43,909 bases of DNA, from positions 1 through 43,909 of the forward strand of contig JAFGQL010000124.1 of assembly GCA_016935695.1 (NCBI GenBank), in the 5' to 3' direction. The position numbers and the translations under genes were made by a program. Shown here in pieces: positions 1 through 7,915 of the stretch. The notes under the pieces were generated by a model that did not search any database, was not told the DNA's origin, and was given only the letters and a program-made list of their open reading frames with translations. Position 1 is the stretch's first letter; each line of letters begins with the position of its first letter. The DNA comes from Spirochaetales bacterium (GTDB taxonomy: Bacteria > Spirochaetota > Spirochaetia > JC444 > Marispirochaetaceae).

Positions 1-58
1 CCGCGCTCGAAGGAAGTAAATTCCTTCTCGCTTTGATCTGCTCACATGTTCGCAGATC

Positions 59-98
59 ATGGTCGATTTCGGCCTTCGGCCTCTATCCCGCTCTGTCC
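59..98 (-). repeat. Dispersed hairpin repeat, copy C (downstream of nqrF)
   Basis: Read on the minus strand, this stretch starts with GGACAGAG, runs through a GGCC-GAA-GGCC hairpin and ends in CGACCAT. It shares these blocks, their order and their spacing with copies at 14536-14576 and 19141-19181. Just outside it are two more hairpins: GATCTGC/GCAGATC arms at about 35-58 and GAAGGAA/TTCCTTC arms at about 10-28. There is no long T-run, so a simple terminator is not obvious. Short open frames crossing it look like by-products of the repeat, not genes. Confidence 0.55.
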
Positions 99-131
99 TC
101 TGCACTCGGGGGAAGCCGTTTCACTCCCGCT

Positions 132-1232
132 TTACGCGAATTTATCATAAAAAATCAGGTCTTCGGGGACGCCTTTTTTGGTCAGGACATTTATGCAGGC
201 GTCGATCATTCCCGGGCTTCCGCACAGGTACGCCTCCACGTTGTCGCCCGAGGACAGATATGAATCAAGAACCTCGGTGATCAGACCGGTGGCACCGTCC
301 CAGTTGTCTTCCGGCTCCGGTTCCGACAGAGCGGGGATGAACGAGAACCGCGGAAGCTTTGCCTCCAGTTCCCGCATTTCATCTGCAAGAAACAGGTCCC
401 GTTTGCTCCGGGCACCGAAAAAATACATGGTTTCCCGGTCGATCCCCCTAACGGCCATGTCATTGAGGATGGACTTGATAGGCGCCATACCGGAACTGCC
501 GGCAATGCAGACGACTTTCCTGTCGCTGTCCCTGAGAAAAAACTCGCCGTAAGGCCCGTTGAGAATTACCTGGTCCCCTTCCTTGAGGTGCTTGTGGACA
601 TAGGTGGTGCAAATACCGTTAGGCACCAGTCGTATTTCGGTTTCTACCTGGTCTTTCACCGCCGGGTGGCTGGCCATTGAGTAAGCGCGGTAGACCGGTT
701 CATCGGTCAGTTCGTATTCAGGCACTTTCAGCTGAATGAACTGGCCGGCCTTGTAATCCATGGTTGCGGGGTCATCAAGCTTAAAGACCACTTCCTTTAT
801 GTCATGGGTAAGGTCCCTGATCCGGAGTACCGTAGTACGGAATTCCTTTACGTTGAACAGCTCTTCCGGTATCTCGATAGCGTAGTCGTTTTTTACCTTG
901 CATTGACAGGCAAGGCGTATACCGTTTTCTTTTTCCTCGTCTGAAAGCCACGGCAGCTCAGTGGGCAAGAACGCCCCGGCGCCGTCTTTGATTTTTACCT
1001 TGCACAAACCGCAGCTGCCCCGCCCGCCACAGGCGGAAGGAATGAACACCCCTTCATCCATAAGAGTGGCTAAAAGCGGCCGTCCGCCTTTCACATCGAA
1101 TTTTTTATCGCCGTTGATGGTCACCTTTACGGTGCCGTAATTGGCGATGGTCGCGTCGGCGATCACCATGAGTACCGCGAGAAAGCCGGCCAGACCCGAT
1201 ACAGCAGCAACACTTACAAAAAAACTCACCAT
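132..1232 (-). CDS. nqrF: Na+-translocating NADH:quinone oxidoreductase subunit F
   Basis: NqrF is the NADH-oxidising entry subunit of the Na+-pumping NQR complex. It takes hydride from NADH onto FAD and passes electrons through a [2Fe-2S] cluster towards the membrane subunits. The 366-residue product has one N-terminal membrane helix (about 5-27), a plant-type ferredoxin domain with the CGGRGSCGLC cluster motif and a fourth Cys in LACQC, then a ferredoxin-reductase domain with the FAD motif RAYSMAS and the nucleotide-binding GSSGMAPIKS segment. It is somewhat shorter than the gammaproteobacterial protein (about 408, from memory). The start is preceded by a GGGGAGGA ribosome binding site. It is the last gene of nqrBCDEF, 18 bp after nqrE. 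This FAD/2Fe-2S fusion separates NQR from the related RNF complex. Confidence 0.95.
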   Translation of the reverse strand: MVSFFVSVAAVSGLAGFLAVLMVIADATIANYGTVKVTINGDKKFDVKGGRPLLATLMDEGVFIPSACGGRGSCGLCKVKIKDGAGAFLPTELPWLSDEEKENGIRLACQCKVKNDYAIEIPEELFNVKEFRTTVLRIRDLTHDIKEVVFKLDDPATMDYKAGQFIQLKVPEYELTDEPVYRAYSMASHPAVKDQVETEIRLVPNGICTTYVHKHLKEGDQVILNGPYGEFFLRDSDRKVVCIAGSSGMAPIKSILNDMAVRGIDRETMYFFGARSKRDLFLADEMRELEAKLPRFSFIPALSEPEPEDNWDGATGLITEVLDSYLSSGDNVEAYLCGSPGMIDACINVLTKKGVPEDLIFYDKFA

Positions 1233-1250
1233 GCCGTCATTCCTCCCCTT

Positions 1251-1841
1251 TCATACACTGATCATGCCGGAAAAACCCATGAACGCCAGGGCCATCATGC
1301 CGGTGATGACAAGGGTGATGCCAGCGCCTTCAAGCCCCTTGGGTACCTGGGCTTTTTTCAGCCGCTGCCGGATGCCCGCCATGGCCATGATCGCAAGAAA
1401 CCACCCTATGCCGCTCCCCAGGCCGTACATAAAGGACTGCAGCATGCCGTACTCCCGTATGACCATAAAAAGACTCACACCCAATATTGCGCAGTTAACG
1501 GTTATGAGGGGCAGGAAAATCCCCAGGGCGGCGTACAAGGTTTCCGATACACGCTCTATCACCATTTCTACCAGCTGCACGAAGGCCGCGATGACGATGA
1601 TGAACACGATAAACCGCAGCGCCTCAAGACCCAGCGGAATGAGGACGAAGTGATAGACAATGTAGTTAAGAAAACTGGTGGACGCCATCACGAAAATGAC
1701 CGCCGCTCCCAGGCCGAGGGATGTTTTGATCTCCCTGGATACGCTCAAGAAGGAACACATTCCCAGATAATTGGTAAGAAGAATATTATTGGTAAAAATG
1801 GCCGCGAAAAAAATGGCGACCGCCGCGAAACCGGTATCCAT
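1251..1841 (-). CDS. nqrE: Na+-translocating NADH:quinone oxidoreductase subunit E
   Basis: This is an integral membrane subunit of the NQR complex, homologous to RnfA. The 196 residues form about six membrane helices. The conserved FTNNILLTNYLGMCSFL segment near residues 17-33 and VNCAILG near 115-121 carry the Cys residues thought to hold an iron centre between NqrD and NqrE. The length matches the family (about 198). I place the start at ATG 1841 because AGGAGG lies 7 nt upstream; a TTG one codon earlier is less well spaced. The start overlaps the nqrD stop, which points to translational coupling. Confidence 0.94.
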   Translation of the reverse strand: MDTGFAAVAIFFAAIFTNNILLTNYLGMCSFLSVSREIKTSLGLGAAVIFVMASTSFLNYIVYHFVLIPLGLEALRFIVFIIVIAAFVQLVEMVIERVSETLYAALGIFLPLITVNCAILGVSLFMVIREYGMLQSFMYGLGSGIGWFLAIMAMAGIRQRLKKAQVPKGLEGAGITLVITGMMALAFMGFSGMISV

Positions 1842-2467
1842 CAAGATGCCTCCTGTTCTTTGAGTATGACGCCTTTAACGATCCAGATAAAAACCGCCAG
1901 CATGAAAAACGCACCGGGAGCCATGACCATGATGGACCAGTTGGTCCAGGGTATGTTGAGCGCTTCGAATATCTTGAAACCCCATATCGTACCGGAACCC
2001 ATGAGCTCACGGAAAAATGCGATAATGAGAAGGACGTAGGAATACCCGATGCCCGACGCCAGACCGTCCACCAGCGAAAGTCCGGGGCCGTTGGAAAGGG
2101 CAAAAGCCTCGGCACGCCCCATGATGATGCAGTTGGTAATGATCAATCCAACGTATGGACCCAGCTGTTTGGAGATGTCCGGTAAATAGGCTTTCAGGAA
2201 CAGGTCCACAATTATTACATAGGTCGCGATAATGAGGGTTTCCGCCATCATCCGGACCCTTGCCGGAATGTGCTTCCTCAATAATGAAACGGTAAAATTC
2301 GAGAGGGTGGTCGTGAAAACCACGCCGAGAGTCATAACGAGGGTGTTTTTGAACACGTTCGTTACCGCGAGGGTTGAGCATATACCGAGGATCTGGGCAA
2401 ACACCGGATTGTCGGTGCCGATCGCCGAGGTGAATATCTTCCTTACTTTAGCTGTAGTTGCCGACAT
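1841..2467 (-). CDS. nqrD: Na+-translocating NADH:quinone oxidoreductase subunit D
   Basis: NqrD is the membrane partner of NqrE and homologous to RnfE. The 208-residue protein is almost entirely hydrophobic, with about six helices. It contains the family segments NPVFAQILGICSTLAVTN near the N-terminus and LIITNCIIMGRAEAFA in the middle, whose Cys residues match the inverted-repeat topology shared with NqrE. ATG 2467 is preferred over the adjacent GTG 2470 because AGGAGG is spaced 7 nt from the ATG. It shares one base with the nqrC stop codon and overlaps nqrE at its own end. Confidence 0.94.
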   Translation of the reverse strand: MSATTAKVRKIFTSAIGTDNPVFAQILGICSTLAVTNVFKNTLVMTLGVVFTTTLSNFTVSLLRKHIPARVRMMAETLIIATYVIIVDLFLKAYLPDISKQLGPYVGLIITNCIIMGRAEAFALSNGPGLSLVDGLASGIGYSYVLLIIAFFRELMGSGTIWGFKIFEALNIPWTNWSIMVMAPGAFFMLAVFIWIVKGVILKEQEAS

Positions 2468-3078
2468 CACTGTCCTCCTGTCACAAGTTCTTTGATCTGC
2501 TCGGCGCTTGTATTGATAAGGTCCCGTACATAGCGCGATGTAAAAGTCGCCCCGGTAATCGCATCAATTTTTCCGGGGTCGCTGCTTCGGGTACCTTCAT
2601 CGACAAGCACGAAGGGGGGATTTTTCCCTTTGAACTGGCGCTTGAACCAGTCCTCGGAAATGCGGGCGCCAAGACCAGGCGTCTCATTCTGCTCGGTGAA
2701 ATCAACGGCAATGAGGGTTTCGAGGTCCGACTCATAGCCGATAACCGCCTTGATCTCACCCCAGACTCCCGGCCCCTCGGCAGGAAGGACAACCGCCGAT
2801 ACAGCATTGCCGGATTCGGCTATCACTGTATAATATGCACCGTCATCTTTGACCTGCACCCGCTGGCTGAAGAGAGCCTCTGCCTGCCGCGGATCCTCTG
2901 GAACATCAAGTCCTGCCGCGAAAAGAACCGCCTTTTTCATAAACAGGTCCGCGTTGATCCGCACCAGATCCATGGTTGCCACAGAAATTCCCGACACCAG
3001 GGAAATGCACACTGCAGTGAGTATGATCATAAACAGGACAGGATACACCCTGTCCCGGTAAAAACCGCCTTGTTTCAT
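2467..3078 (-). CDS. nqrC: Na+-translocating NADH:quinone oxidoreductase subunit C (FMN-carrying)
   Basis: NqrC carries a covalently bound FMN on the outer face of the membrane and passes electrons within the NQR complex. The 203 residues start with one membrane helix (about 12-33), followed by an FMN_bind domain. The flavinylation motif is visible as DAITGATFTSR near residues 170-180, where the second Thr of TGAT is the expected phosphoester attachment site. A flavin transferase (ApbE/Ftp) would be needed and is not in this window. The protein is shorter than the Vibrio one (about 257, from memory). Its ATG overlaps the nqrB stop as ATGA. Confidence 0.93.
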   Translation of the reverse strand: MKQGGFYRDRVYPVLFMIILTAVCISLVSGISVATMDLVRINADLFMKKAVLFAAGLDVPEDPRQAEALFSQRVQVKDDGAYYTVIAESGNAVSAVVLPAEGPGVWGEIKAVIGYESDLETLIAVDFTEQNETPGLGARISEDWFKRQFKGKNPPFVLVDEGTRSSDPGKIDAITGATFTSRYVRDLINTSAEQIKELVTGGQ

Positions 3079-4040
3079 GCATCTGCTCCTTTCCGGGAAC
3101 GTCTGCTCTTTTTGATCTCTGTAATAATGTAGTTCAGGAGGGGAGCAAACATGTTGGCCGTCAGAATAGCAAAAGTGATTCCTTCCGGCCAGATGGAAAA
3201 GGTCCTGATGAGGCTGGTGAGGATGCCTATGAACGCCCCGTATATCCAGCGTCCGATATTGGTTGTCTGGGCAGCGGTGACAGGATCTGTCGCCATGTAC
3301 ATCATGCCGAACAGCACACTGCCGCTTACCAGGGCATAATGGGGAGCGGGAACACCGTCTATTCCCGTAAGCCAGAACAGGGACTGAAAAACAAGGAATC
3401 CGGCGAGACCGGGCAGCACGATATGGTGGCTCGCGGTTTTCCTGAACATGAGCCAGACCCCGGTAATGATGATCAGAAGGGCGCTCGTTTCCCCCATGGA
3501 GCCCGACACGTTTCCGAGCAGGAGCTCCAGGAACGATATATCCACCCCTTCTTTCAGTTGAATCAGGGGGGTAGCTGCGGTAAGGGAATCAAGGCCGGGC
3601 GACCATCGGCCAAGGCCGCCTAAAAGGCCTTGTGCAGGCTGCACAAACCTGGAGGACAGATGATATCCGAAACTTGCATAAATAAAGGCTCTGCCGGAAA
3701 TCGCCGGATTGAAGATATTTTTGGAAAAACCGCCAAACACCATCTTTCCGAATACAATTCCGAAAGCTATACCCACCCCGGCTATCCACAGAGGGATTGT
3801 CGGCGGAAGGGAAAGCGCGAAAAGGAAATTCGTGACAAATACCGCCATCGACACTTTCTTGCCGTATACCCTGGCAAAGATGTATTCACTTAAAAAACCT
3901 ACCGCGTTCACCACCCCGAGGACCGCCAGGGCCCTCCATCCGAAAAAATACACCGAGGCCGCCACAAGGGGCAAAAGCGCGTACAATACGGCATTCATGG
4001 GGGCCTGTTTCATAATGACTGGCTGTTTCAGTAATTTCAT
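3075..4040 (-). CDS. nqrB: Na+-translocating NADH:quinone oxidoreductase subunit B
   Basis: NqrB is the largest membrane subunit of NQR; it binds FMN covalently plus riboflavin and is thought to form much of the Na+ channel. The 321 residues contain about eight or more helices and the segments FNPAISGRAF and MYMATDPVTA typical of the NqrB/RnfD family. The candidate flavinylated Thr is in DSLTAATPL, a variant of the usual SGAT motif. It is shorter than gammaproteobacterial NqrB (about 415, from memory), mainly at the N-terminus. It is the first gene of the operon: nqrA, normally next upstream, is absent, and a divergent gene begins beyond a 233-bp spacer. The ribosome binding site is weak. Confidence 0.92.
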   Translation of the reverse strand: MKLLKQPVIMKQAPMNAVLYALLPLVAASVYFFGWRALAVLGVVNAVGFLSEYIFARVYGKKVSMAVFVTNFLFALSLPPTIPLWIAGVGIAFGIVFGKMVFGGFSKNIFNPAISGRAFIYASFGYHLSSRFVQPAQGLLGGLGRWSPGLDSLTAATPLIQLKEGVDISFLELLLGNVSGSMGETSALLIIITGVWLMFRKTASHHIVLPGLAGFLVFQSLFWLTGIDGVPAPHYALVSGSVLFGMMYMATDPVTAAQTTNIGRWIYGAFIGILTSLIRTFSIWPEGITFAILTANMFAPLLNYIITEIKKSRRSRKGADA

Positions 4041-4071
4041 AGCATGTCCGTTACCTGTTTTTTTTGACCAC

Positions 4072-4089
4072 AGGGAACATACGTTCCCT
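4072..4089. promoter_or_regulatory. Inverted repeat in the nqrB leader
   Basis: AGGGAACATACGTTCCCT is an inverted repeat with perfect 7-bp arms and a 4-bp centre. It lies 32 bp upstream of the nqrB start, in the spacer shared with the divergent binding-protein gene. Its position between the likely nqr promoter (TATACT-like hexamer near 4095-4115 on the minus strand) and the start codon suits an operator or an mRNA hairpin. The regulator is unknown. Confidence 0.4.
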
Positions 4090-4182
4090 CATGATTTCCA
4101 TTGTAGTATAGATTCTATAATATTCCACCCGTGGTTAATATAGAAGCCGGGGTATTTGCTGGTCAAATGTTTTTCCGACAAT

Positions 4183-4210
4183 TTGCAATATTTTCGCGTC
4201 ATACTACAAT
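4183..4210 (+). promoter_or_regulatory. Probable sigma-70 promoter of the binding protein-kinase-pdh operon
   Basis: TTGCAA (4183-4188) and TACAAT (4205-4210) are separated by 16 bp and lie 64 bp upstream of the start codon at 4274. Transcription would begin near 4217, just before the stem-loop at 4222-4262. Confidence 0.5.
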
Positions 4211-4221
4211 GTATAGAGAAA

Positions 4222-4262
4222 GGTTCCTGCTTCCGTGTAAAAAAACAAGGAAGCAGGCAACC
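4222..4262 (+). promoter_or_regulatory. 5' UTR stem-loop abutting the Shine-Dalgarno sequence
   Basis: GGTTCCTGCTTCC (4222-4234) can pair with GGAAGCAGGCAACC (4249-4262), giving 13 bp with a single bulged C and a 14-nt A-rich loop. The 3' arm ends exactly where the GGAGG ribosome binding site (4263-4267) begins. Such a hairpin could tune translation or stabilise the mRNA. No ligand-binding riboswitch fold was recognised. Confidence 0.45.
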
Positions 4263-4273
4263 GGAGGAAGCTC

Positions 4274-5392
4274 ATGAAACACGCCTTTCCCGGCATCCGC
4301 CAATGGACTCTGGCAACGCTTATATGCGTTCTGGCTGTCGGCTGCGGTTCTCCGCGGCAGACGGTACGGGTGGGTTTCATCAGCGGACTGTCCGGAGGAA
4401 ACGCCGACACCGGGGAAGCAGGCCGAAACGGAGCCATGATAGCCGTAGAGGAATTCAATGAGCATAACACCGTGAAAGCCCAGCTGATCATACGGGATGA
4501 CGGTAATGATGTTGAACAGACCCGTCAGGCAGCCGAGGATTTGACGGCACGGAAGGTCGACGTGATCATCGGGGCATTCACCACGACAACAACCGAAGCC
4601 ATTGTATCTGTGGCAGGTCCCAAAAAGGTCCTGGTCCTGACACCTTCTGCTTCGGCCTTTCATTTATTCGGCAAGGATGACGAGCTCATACTCCTTAACT
4701 CCAGCACCAAAGACAATGCCGGAGACTATGCCATGTACATGCACAAGCGAGCAGGCCTGACCCGGGTTTCAATTGCCCGGGACACCCAGAATGACGCCTT
4801 CTCCAGAAGCTGGCTGACCTTTTTTGAACAGCGGCTTTCTGAAGAAGGTGGGATAATTACTGCAATAGCAGAATTTGATTCCAGGGAACTGACCGATTAC
4901 CGGCACCTGGTGAAAACCCTCCTGCATGACAGTCCGGATACCGTCCTGTTCATTGCTAATTCCGTGGACACAGCCCGGATTGCCCAGCAATTGAGAAAAG
5001 CCGATCAGCACATTCCCCTCTTCGCCGCTGAATGGGCGGGTACCGAGCAGCTCATCGAATTGGGGGGCGCCTCGGTCGAGGGAATGAGGCTGCTGCAGAA
5101 CGTGAATCTATTCGATGAAGGCCCGGACTTTGTTCGTTTTCGCGGGGAATATTATAACCGTTTCGGCAGGAACCCAAGCTATTCAAGCGTAATGGCTTAT
5201 GAGGCCGTGAATGTGGTCCTTACCGCCTATCTGAAGAAAACACCCCGTCAGAGCATGAAAAACGCGGCCCTCCACAACGGCCCGTACAAAGGCCTGACCC
5301 AGATGATCAGCTTTAACAAATGGGGCGACATGAAACGGGAATCCCATTTCGTCATGATCAGGAACAAAACCTTCCTGCCGGCACAGGACTGA
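4274..5392 (+). CDS. Periplasmic-binding (type 1, Leu/Ile/Val-like) lipoprotein
   Basis: The 372-residue product is a Peripla_BP_6 family solute-binding protein anchored as a lipoprotein. The signal ends in a LAVGC lipobox with Cys at residue 24. The mature part opens with the family-typical VRVGFISGLSGGNADTGEAGRNGAMIAVEEFN and continues through two alpha/beta lobes, including VIIGAFTTTTTEAIVSVA and YSSVMAYEAVNVVLTAY. In LivJ-type systems such proteins deliver branched amino acids or amides to an ABC importer, but no permease or ATPase gene is nearby. It is followed 2 bp later by a membrane histidine kinase, so it may instead present its ligand to that sensor. GGAGG sits 6 nt before the start. 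The ligand is unknown. Confidence 0.85.
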   Translation: MKHAFPGIRQWTLATLICVLAVGCGSPRQTVRVGFISGLSGGNADTGEAGRNGAMIAVEEFNEHNTVKAQLIIRDDGNDVEQTRQAAEDLTARKVDVIIGAFTTTTTEAIVSVAGPKKVLVLTPSASAFHLFGKDDELILLNSSTKDNAGDYAMYMHKRAGLTRVSIARDTQNDAFSRSWLTFFEQRLSEEGGIITAIAEFDSRELTDYRHLVKTLLHDSPDTVLFIANSVDTARIAQQLRKADQHIPLFAAEWAGTEQLIELGGASVEGMRLLQNVNLFDEGPDFVRFRGEYYNRFGRNPSYSSVMAYEAVNVVLTAYLKKTPRQSMKNAALHNGPYKGLTQMISFNKWGDMKRESHFVMIRNKTFLPAQD

Positions 5393-5394
5393 CC

Positions 5395-7344
5395 ATGCGG
5401 CCGATACCTTTCCGCCTGTTTCTGTTGTATCTCGCTTTCCTAGTCACTCTGACAACCACGCTTATCTCGGGCGTGTCCATTTTCATGATACGCTACAAGG
5501 GCATAGGCGAGCGGTCGCGGAAGGCCGCCGAAGAAGCGGTCGATGTCCTTGCGTCCAGCGCGGAAGACATTTTAAGCGCGGTAGAAAACAGCATTTTCCT
5601 GCTTGCCCGTTCAAGCCTTCAGATGGAACACGGCGCCTTCGGGGAGCTTCTGGACGGCTCCGTGGCACTCACGCCCATGATCCGTGCGGTATACCTCCTT
5701 GATGAGCGGGGCATGTCCATTGCCGTAGGGACCCATGACCCCCGTCCTTCACTCCATGAGGATTTTGTCGGGATCGATTTCTCCAACATGCCTCTTTTTA
5801 ATGCACTGGACCATGACGATATGTTCGTATGGAGCGATAAATTTCTGTCCATACTCTCGGGAGACACATCAATCGGTCTTGGGTTCAAAACCGGCACAGC
5901 GGTAGTCATTGCCGAGCTGTCCCTCGATGCCCTGATGCGTACCTTCGGAAGCATTTCCCAGACATCCACCCGTGTCTGGGTCATAGACAGACTCGGTGAA
6001 CTGGTCGCGGACTCCGGAATGAGCAGCGAATCGGGTATCATTAACGTAAGGACCATTGATTTCATGAGCAAGGCGATGGAACAGAAAGAACTTGATACGA
6101 TTGTCCAGTTTAACGGAACCCAGTACCATCCGGCATGGGCCTTTTCCGAAAAACTCGGATGGCTGTTCATCATCGGCGTGCCGGCAGGTTCCGATAACAT
6201 CCTGATAAAAAGCACCATCACCGACCTTATTCTGTTCTCCCTTTCATTTATCATTGTAGCCCTCATTCTGATCCCCATTTTATCCATGCAGATTTTCCGC
6301 GATGTTCAGGATCTGAGGAACCTCGCCCTGAACCTTGCGGAAAACGGGGAAATACCGGCACAGAAACAAAACCGCATCAGGGAATTCAACAGCATCCGCC
6401 TTCATCTGCATGATATGCATGCCCAGATACGTGAAAGGGAAGATAAGCTGAAACTGGTGAACCAGACCCTCGAGAAAATGGTGGATGACCGGACAAGGGC
6501 ATTAACGGACCGCAACAACGAGCTGCAGGCGACTCTCGGAAACCTCAAACAGGTGCAGGAAGTGGCCATGCGGTCAGAAAAACTGGCGGCTCTTGGGCGC
6601 CTCGTGGCCGGAATCGCCCATGAACTGAACACGCCCATAGGAAACACCCTGATGGCGGTCACCAGCATTAAGGACAGACAGGAGGCCCTGGAACAGGAAA
6701 AGGCATTTTCGGACCGCGAACGCTTTGAGAAGTTTACCCGGCATCTGAAAACCGGCCTTCAGATAGCCGAGTTGAACATCCAGAAAGTGGCTGAACTGGT
6801 AAACGGCTTCAAGCATGTGGCGAACGACCAGACAAGCTCGGTTCGAAGGACGTTTGATTTGAATGACACCATTGACGATGTGCTGTTGACCCTCTCACCA
6901 ATGCTCAAACGCAGCCCCCATTCCCTCAAAACCAGGATTGCCGAGGGGATTATCATGGACAGCTTTCCGGGAACAATCGGCCAGATCCTTACCAACCTCA
7001 TCACCAATGCCCTGACCCACGCCTGGGACGAGGGCCAGAAAGGCAAAATTTTGGTACGCGCCGAACCTGTCATACCCGGCACCACCAACGGAGACACAGC
7101 TGCATGCGACTGGGTTCGGGTATCGGTTCAGGACAACGGCAGGGGGATACCCGAATCCATCGGTCAACAGGTATTCGAACCCTTTTTTACCACCAGGATG
7201 GGAAAAGGTGGGACTGGTCTCGGCTTGAATATTGCCCATAACGGCGCCAGGAACATTCTTGGCGGTATCCTTGATTTTCACTTAAACAAGGACGGTGGGG
7301 TAACGTTTTTTCTGGACATGCCTGTTCGGGCGCCAGAGCTTTGA
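5395..7344 (+). CDS. Membrane sensor histidine kinase with extracytoplasmic Cache-like domain
   Basis: This 649-residue kinase has a first membrane helix (about 8-30), an extracytoplasmic sensor of about 250 residues resembling a double-Cache fold, and a second helix (about 283-308). A coiled-coil linker follows, then a HisKA domain whose H-box contains GIAHELNTPIGNT (phospho-acceptor His near 410). The ATPase domain shows NLITNALTHAW (N box), VQDNGRGIPE (G1), EPFFTTRMGKGGTGLGL (F and G2 boxes). The start at 5395 is two bases after the upstream stop; a longer reading would enter the binding-protein gene. No response regulator is adjacent. Its position between a binding lipoprotein and the pdh genes suggests it reports an external carbon source. 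Confidence 0.9.
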   Translation: MRPIPFRLFLLYLAFLVTLTTTLISGVSIFMIRYKGIGERSRKAAEEAVDVLASSAEDILSAVENSIFLLARSSLQMEHGAFGELLDGSVALTPMIRAVYLLDERGMSIAVGTHDPRPSLHEDFVGIDFSNMPLFNALDHDDMFVWSDKFLSILSGDTSIGLGFKTGTAVVIAELSLDALMRTFGSISQTSTRVWVIDRLGELVADSGMSSESGIINVRTIDFMSKAMEQKELDTIVQFNGTQYHPAWAFSEKLGWLFIIGVPAGSDNILIKSTITDLILFSLSFIIVALILIPILSMQIFRDVQDLRNLALNLAENGEIPAQKQNRIREFNSIRLHLHDMHAQIREREDKLKLVNQTLEKMVDDRTRALTDRNNELQATLGNLKQVQEVAMRSEKLAALGRLVAGIAHELNTPIGNTLMAVTSIKDRQEALEQEKAFSDRERFEKFTRHLKTGLQIAELNIQKVAELVNGFKHVANDQTSSVRRTFDLNDTIDDVLLTLSPMLKRSPHSLKTRIAEGIIMDSFPGTIGQILTNLITNALTHAWDEGQKGKILVRAEPVIPGTTNGDTAACDWVRVSVQDNGRGIPESIGQQVFEPFFTTRMGKGGTGLGLNIAHNGARNILGGILDFHLNKDGGVTFFLDMPVRAPEL

Positions 7345-7346
7345 CT

Positions 7347-7466
7347 ATGAGGTTTTTAATGTTGACTATTATGATCATATTTAACATTTTAGTAATGCAG
7401 ACAGCCGGATTCATACATGGCGATGACAAACCGACAGCGCTGGCTGCCACAAGGAGAGTAATGTGA
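7347..7466 (+). CDS. Possible 39-residue small hydrophobic peptide
   Basis: An ATG three bases after the kinase stop opens a 39-codon frame. Its N-terminal half is strongly hydrophobic (MRFLMLTIMIIFNILVMQTA) and its stop overlaps the start of the next gene. It reads like a signal or membrane peptide, but there is no convincing ribosome binding site, so it may be only a spacer with a chance frame. Confidence 0.2.
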   Translation: MRFLMLTIMIIFNILVMQTAGFIHGDDKPTALAATRRVM

Positions 7467-7915
7467 AGATTCCGCAATTCATGGAAATTCTTTCCGAAAC
7501 CCTGGAAAATTCCCGGACAGGAGTTCTTGCCACCACAGATGCGGAGGGCAGACCTTCCATGCGGTGGATGACGCCGACCATTCTGGGCAGCCAACAGGGG
7601 CTTTTGTATGCAGTGACTTCAAGGCGGTTTGCAAAAAAGCAGGACCTGGAGAACAACCCTCACGGACACTGGCTGATCCAGACAAAAGCCCTGAACAGGA
7701 TTATCAACATAAGCGGTGTCATAAACCTGATTGACAATCCCAGTCTCCGTGCCGAGGTCATTGAGGCAATTGGCCCCCATTTGCGTGTGTTCTGGAAAAT
7801 CAATGAACAACCGGAAGACCTGATTGTTTTAGAAACGATCATGGAACGTGGGTCGGTATTCACTCCCCTGTCCGGCGAACGTCTGGAGATCGAGTTTCCG
7901 GGAGGTACAGCATGA
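7463..7915 (+). CDS. Pyridoxamine 5'-phosphate oxidase-like FMN-binding protein
   Basis: The 150-residue product matches small split-barrel flavin-binding proteins of the PNPOx-like or general stress protein 26 type. The pattern RTGVLATTDAEGRPSMRWMTP followed by LLYAVTSRRFAKKQDLENNP is the typical flavin-contacting strand pair. These proteins bind FMN or F420 and often have unknown substrates. It starts at GTG 7463, preceded by AAGGAG at 7451-7456, and its stop overlaps the pdhA start as ATGA. Tight coupling to pdhA suggests co-expression with pyruvate oxidation. A catalytic role there is not shown by the sequence. Confidence 0.8.
   Translation: MKIPQFMEILSETLENSRTGVLATTDAEGRPSMRWMTPTILGSQQGLLYAVTSRRFAKKQDLENNPHGHWLIQTKALNRIINISGVINLIDNPSLRAEVIEAIGPHLRVFWKINEQPEDLIVLETIMERGSVFTPLSGERLEIEFPGGTA

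Noticed and set aside
33-280. Short plus-strand genes at the left end
   Set aside because: They read through the dispersed hairpin repeat and the 3' end of nqrF, without ribosome binding sites or domain similarity.
5320-5394. Longer N-terminus for the histidine kinase
   Set aside because: The extra 25 residues overlap the binding-lipoprotein gene; the ATG at 5395 gives a normal membrane-helix start two bases after the upstream stop.
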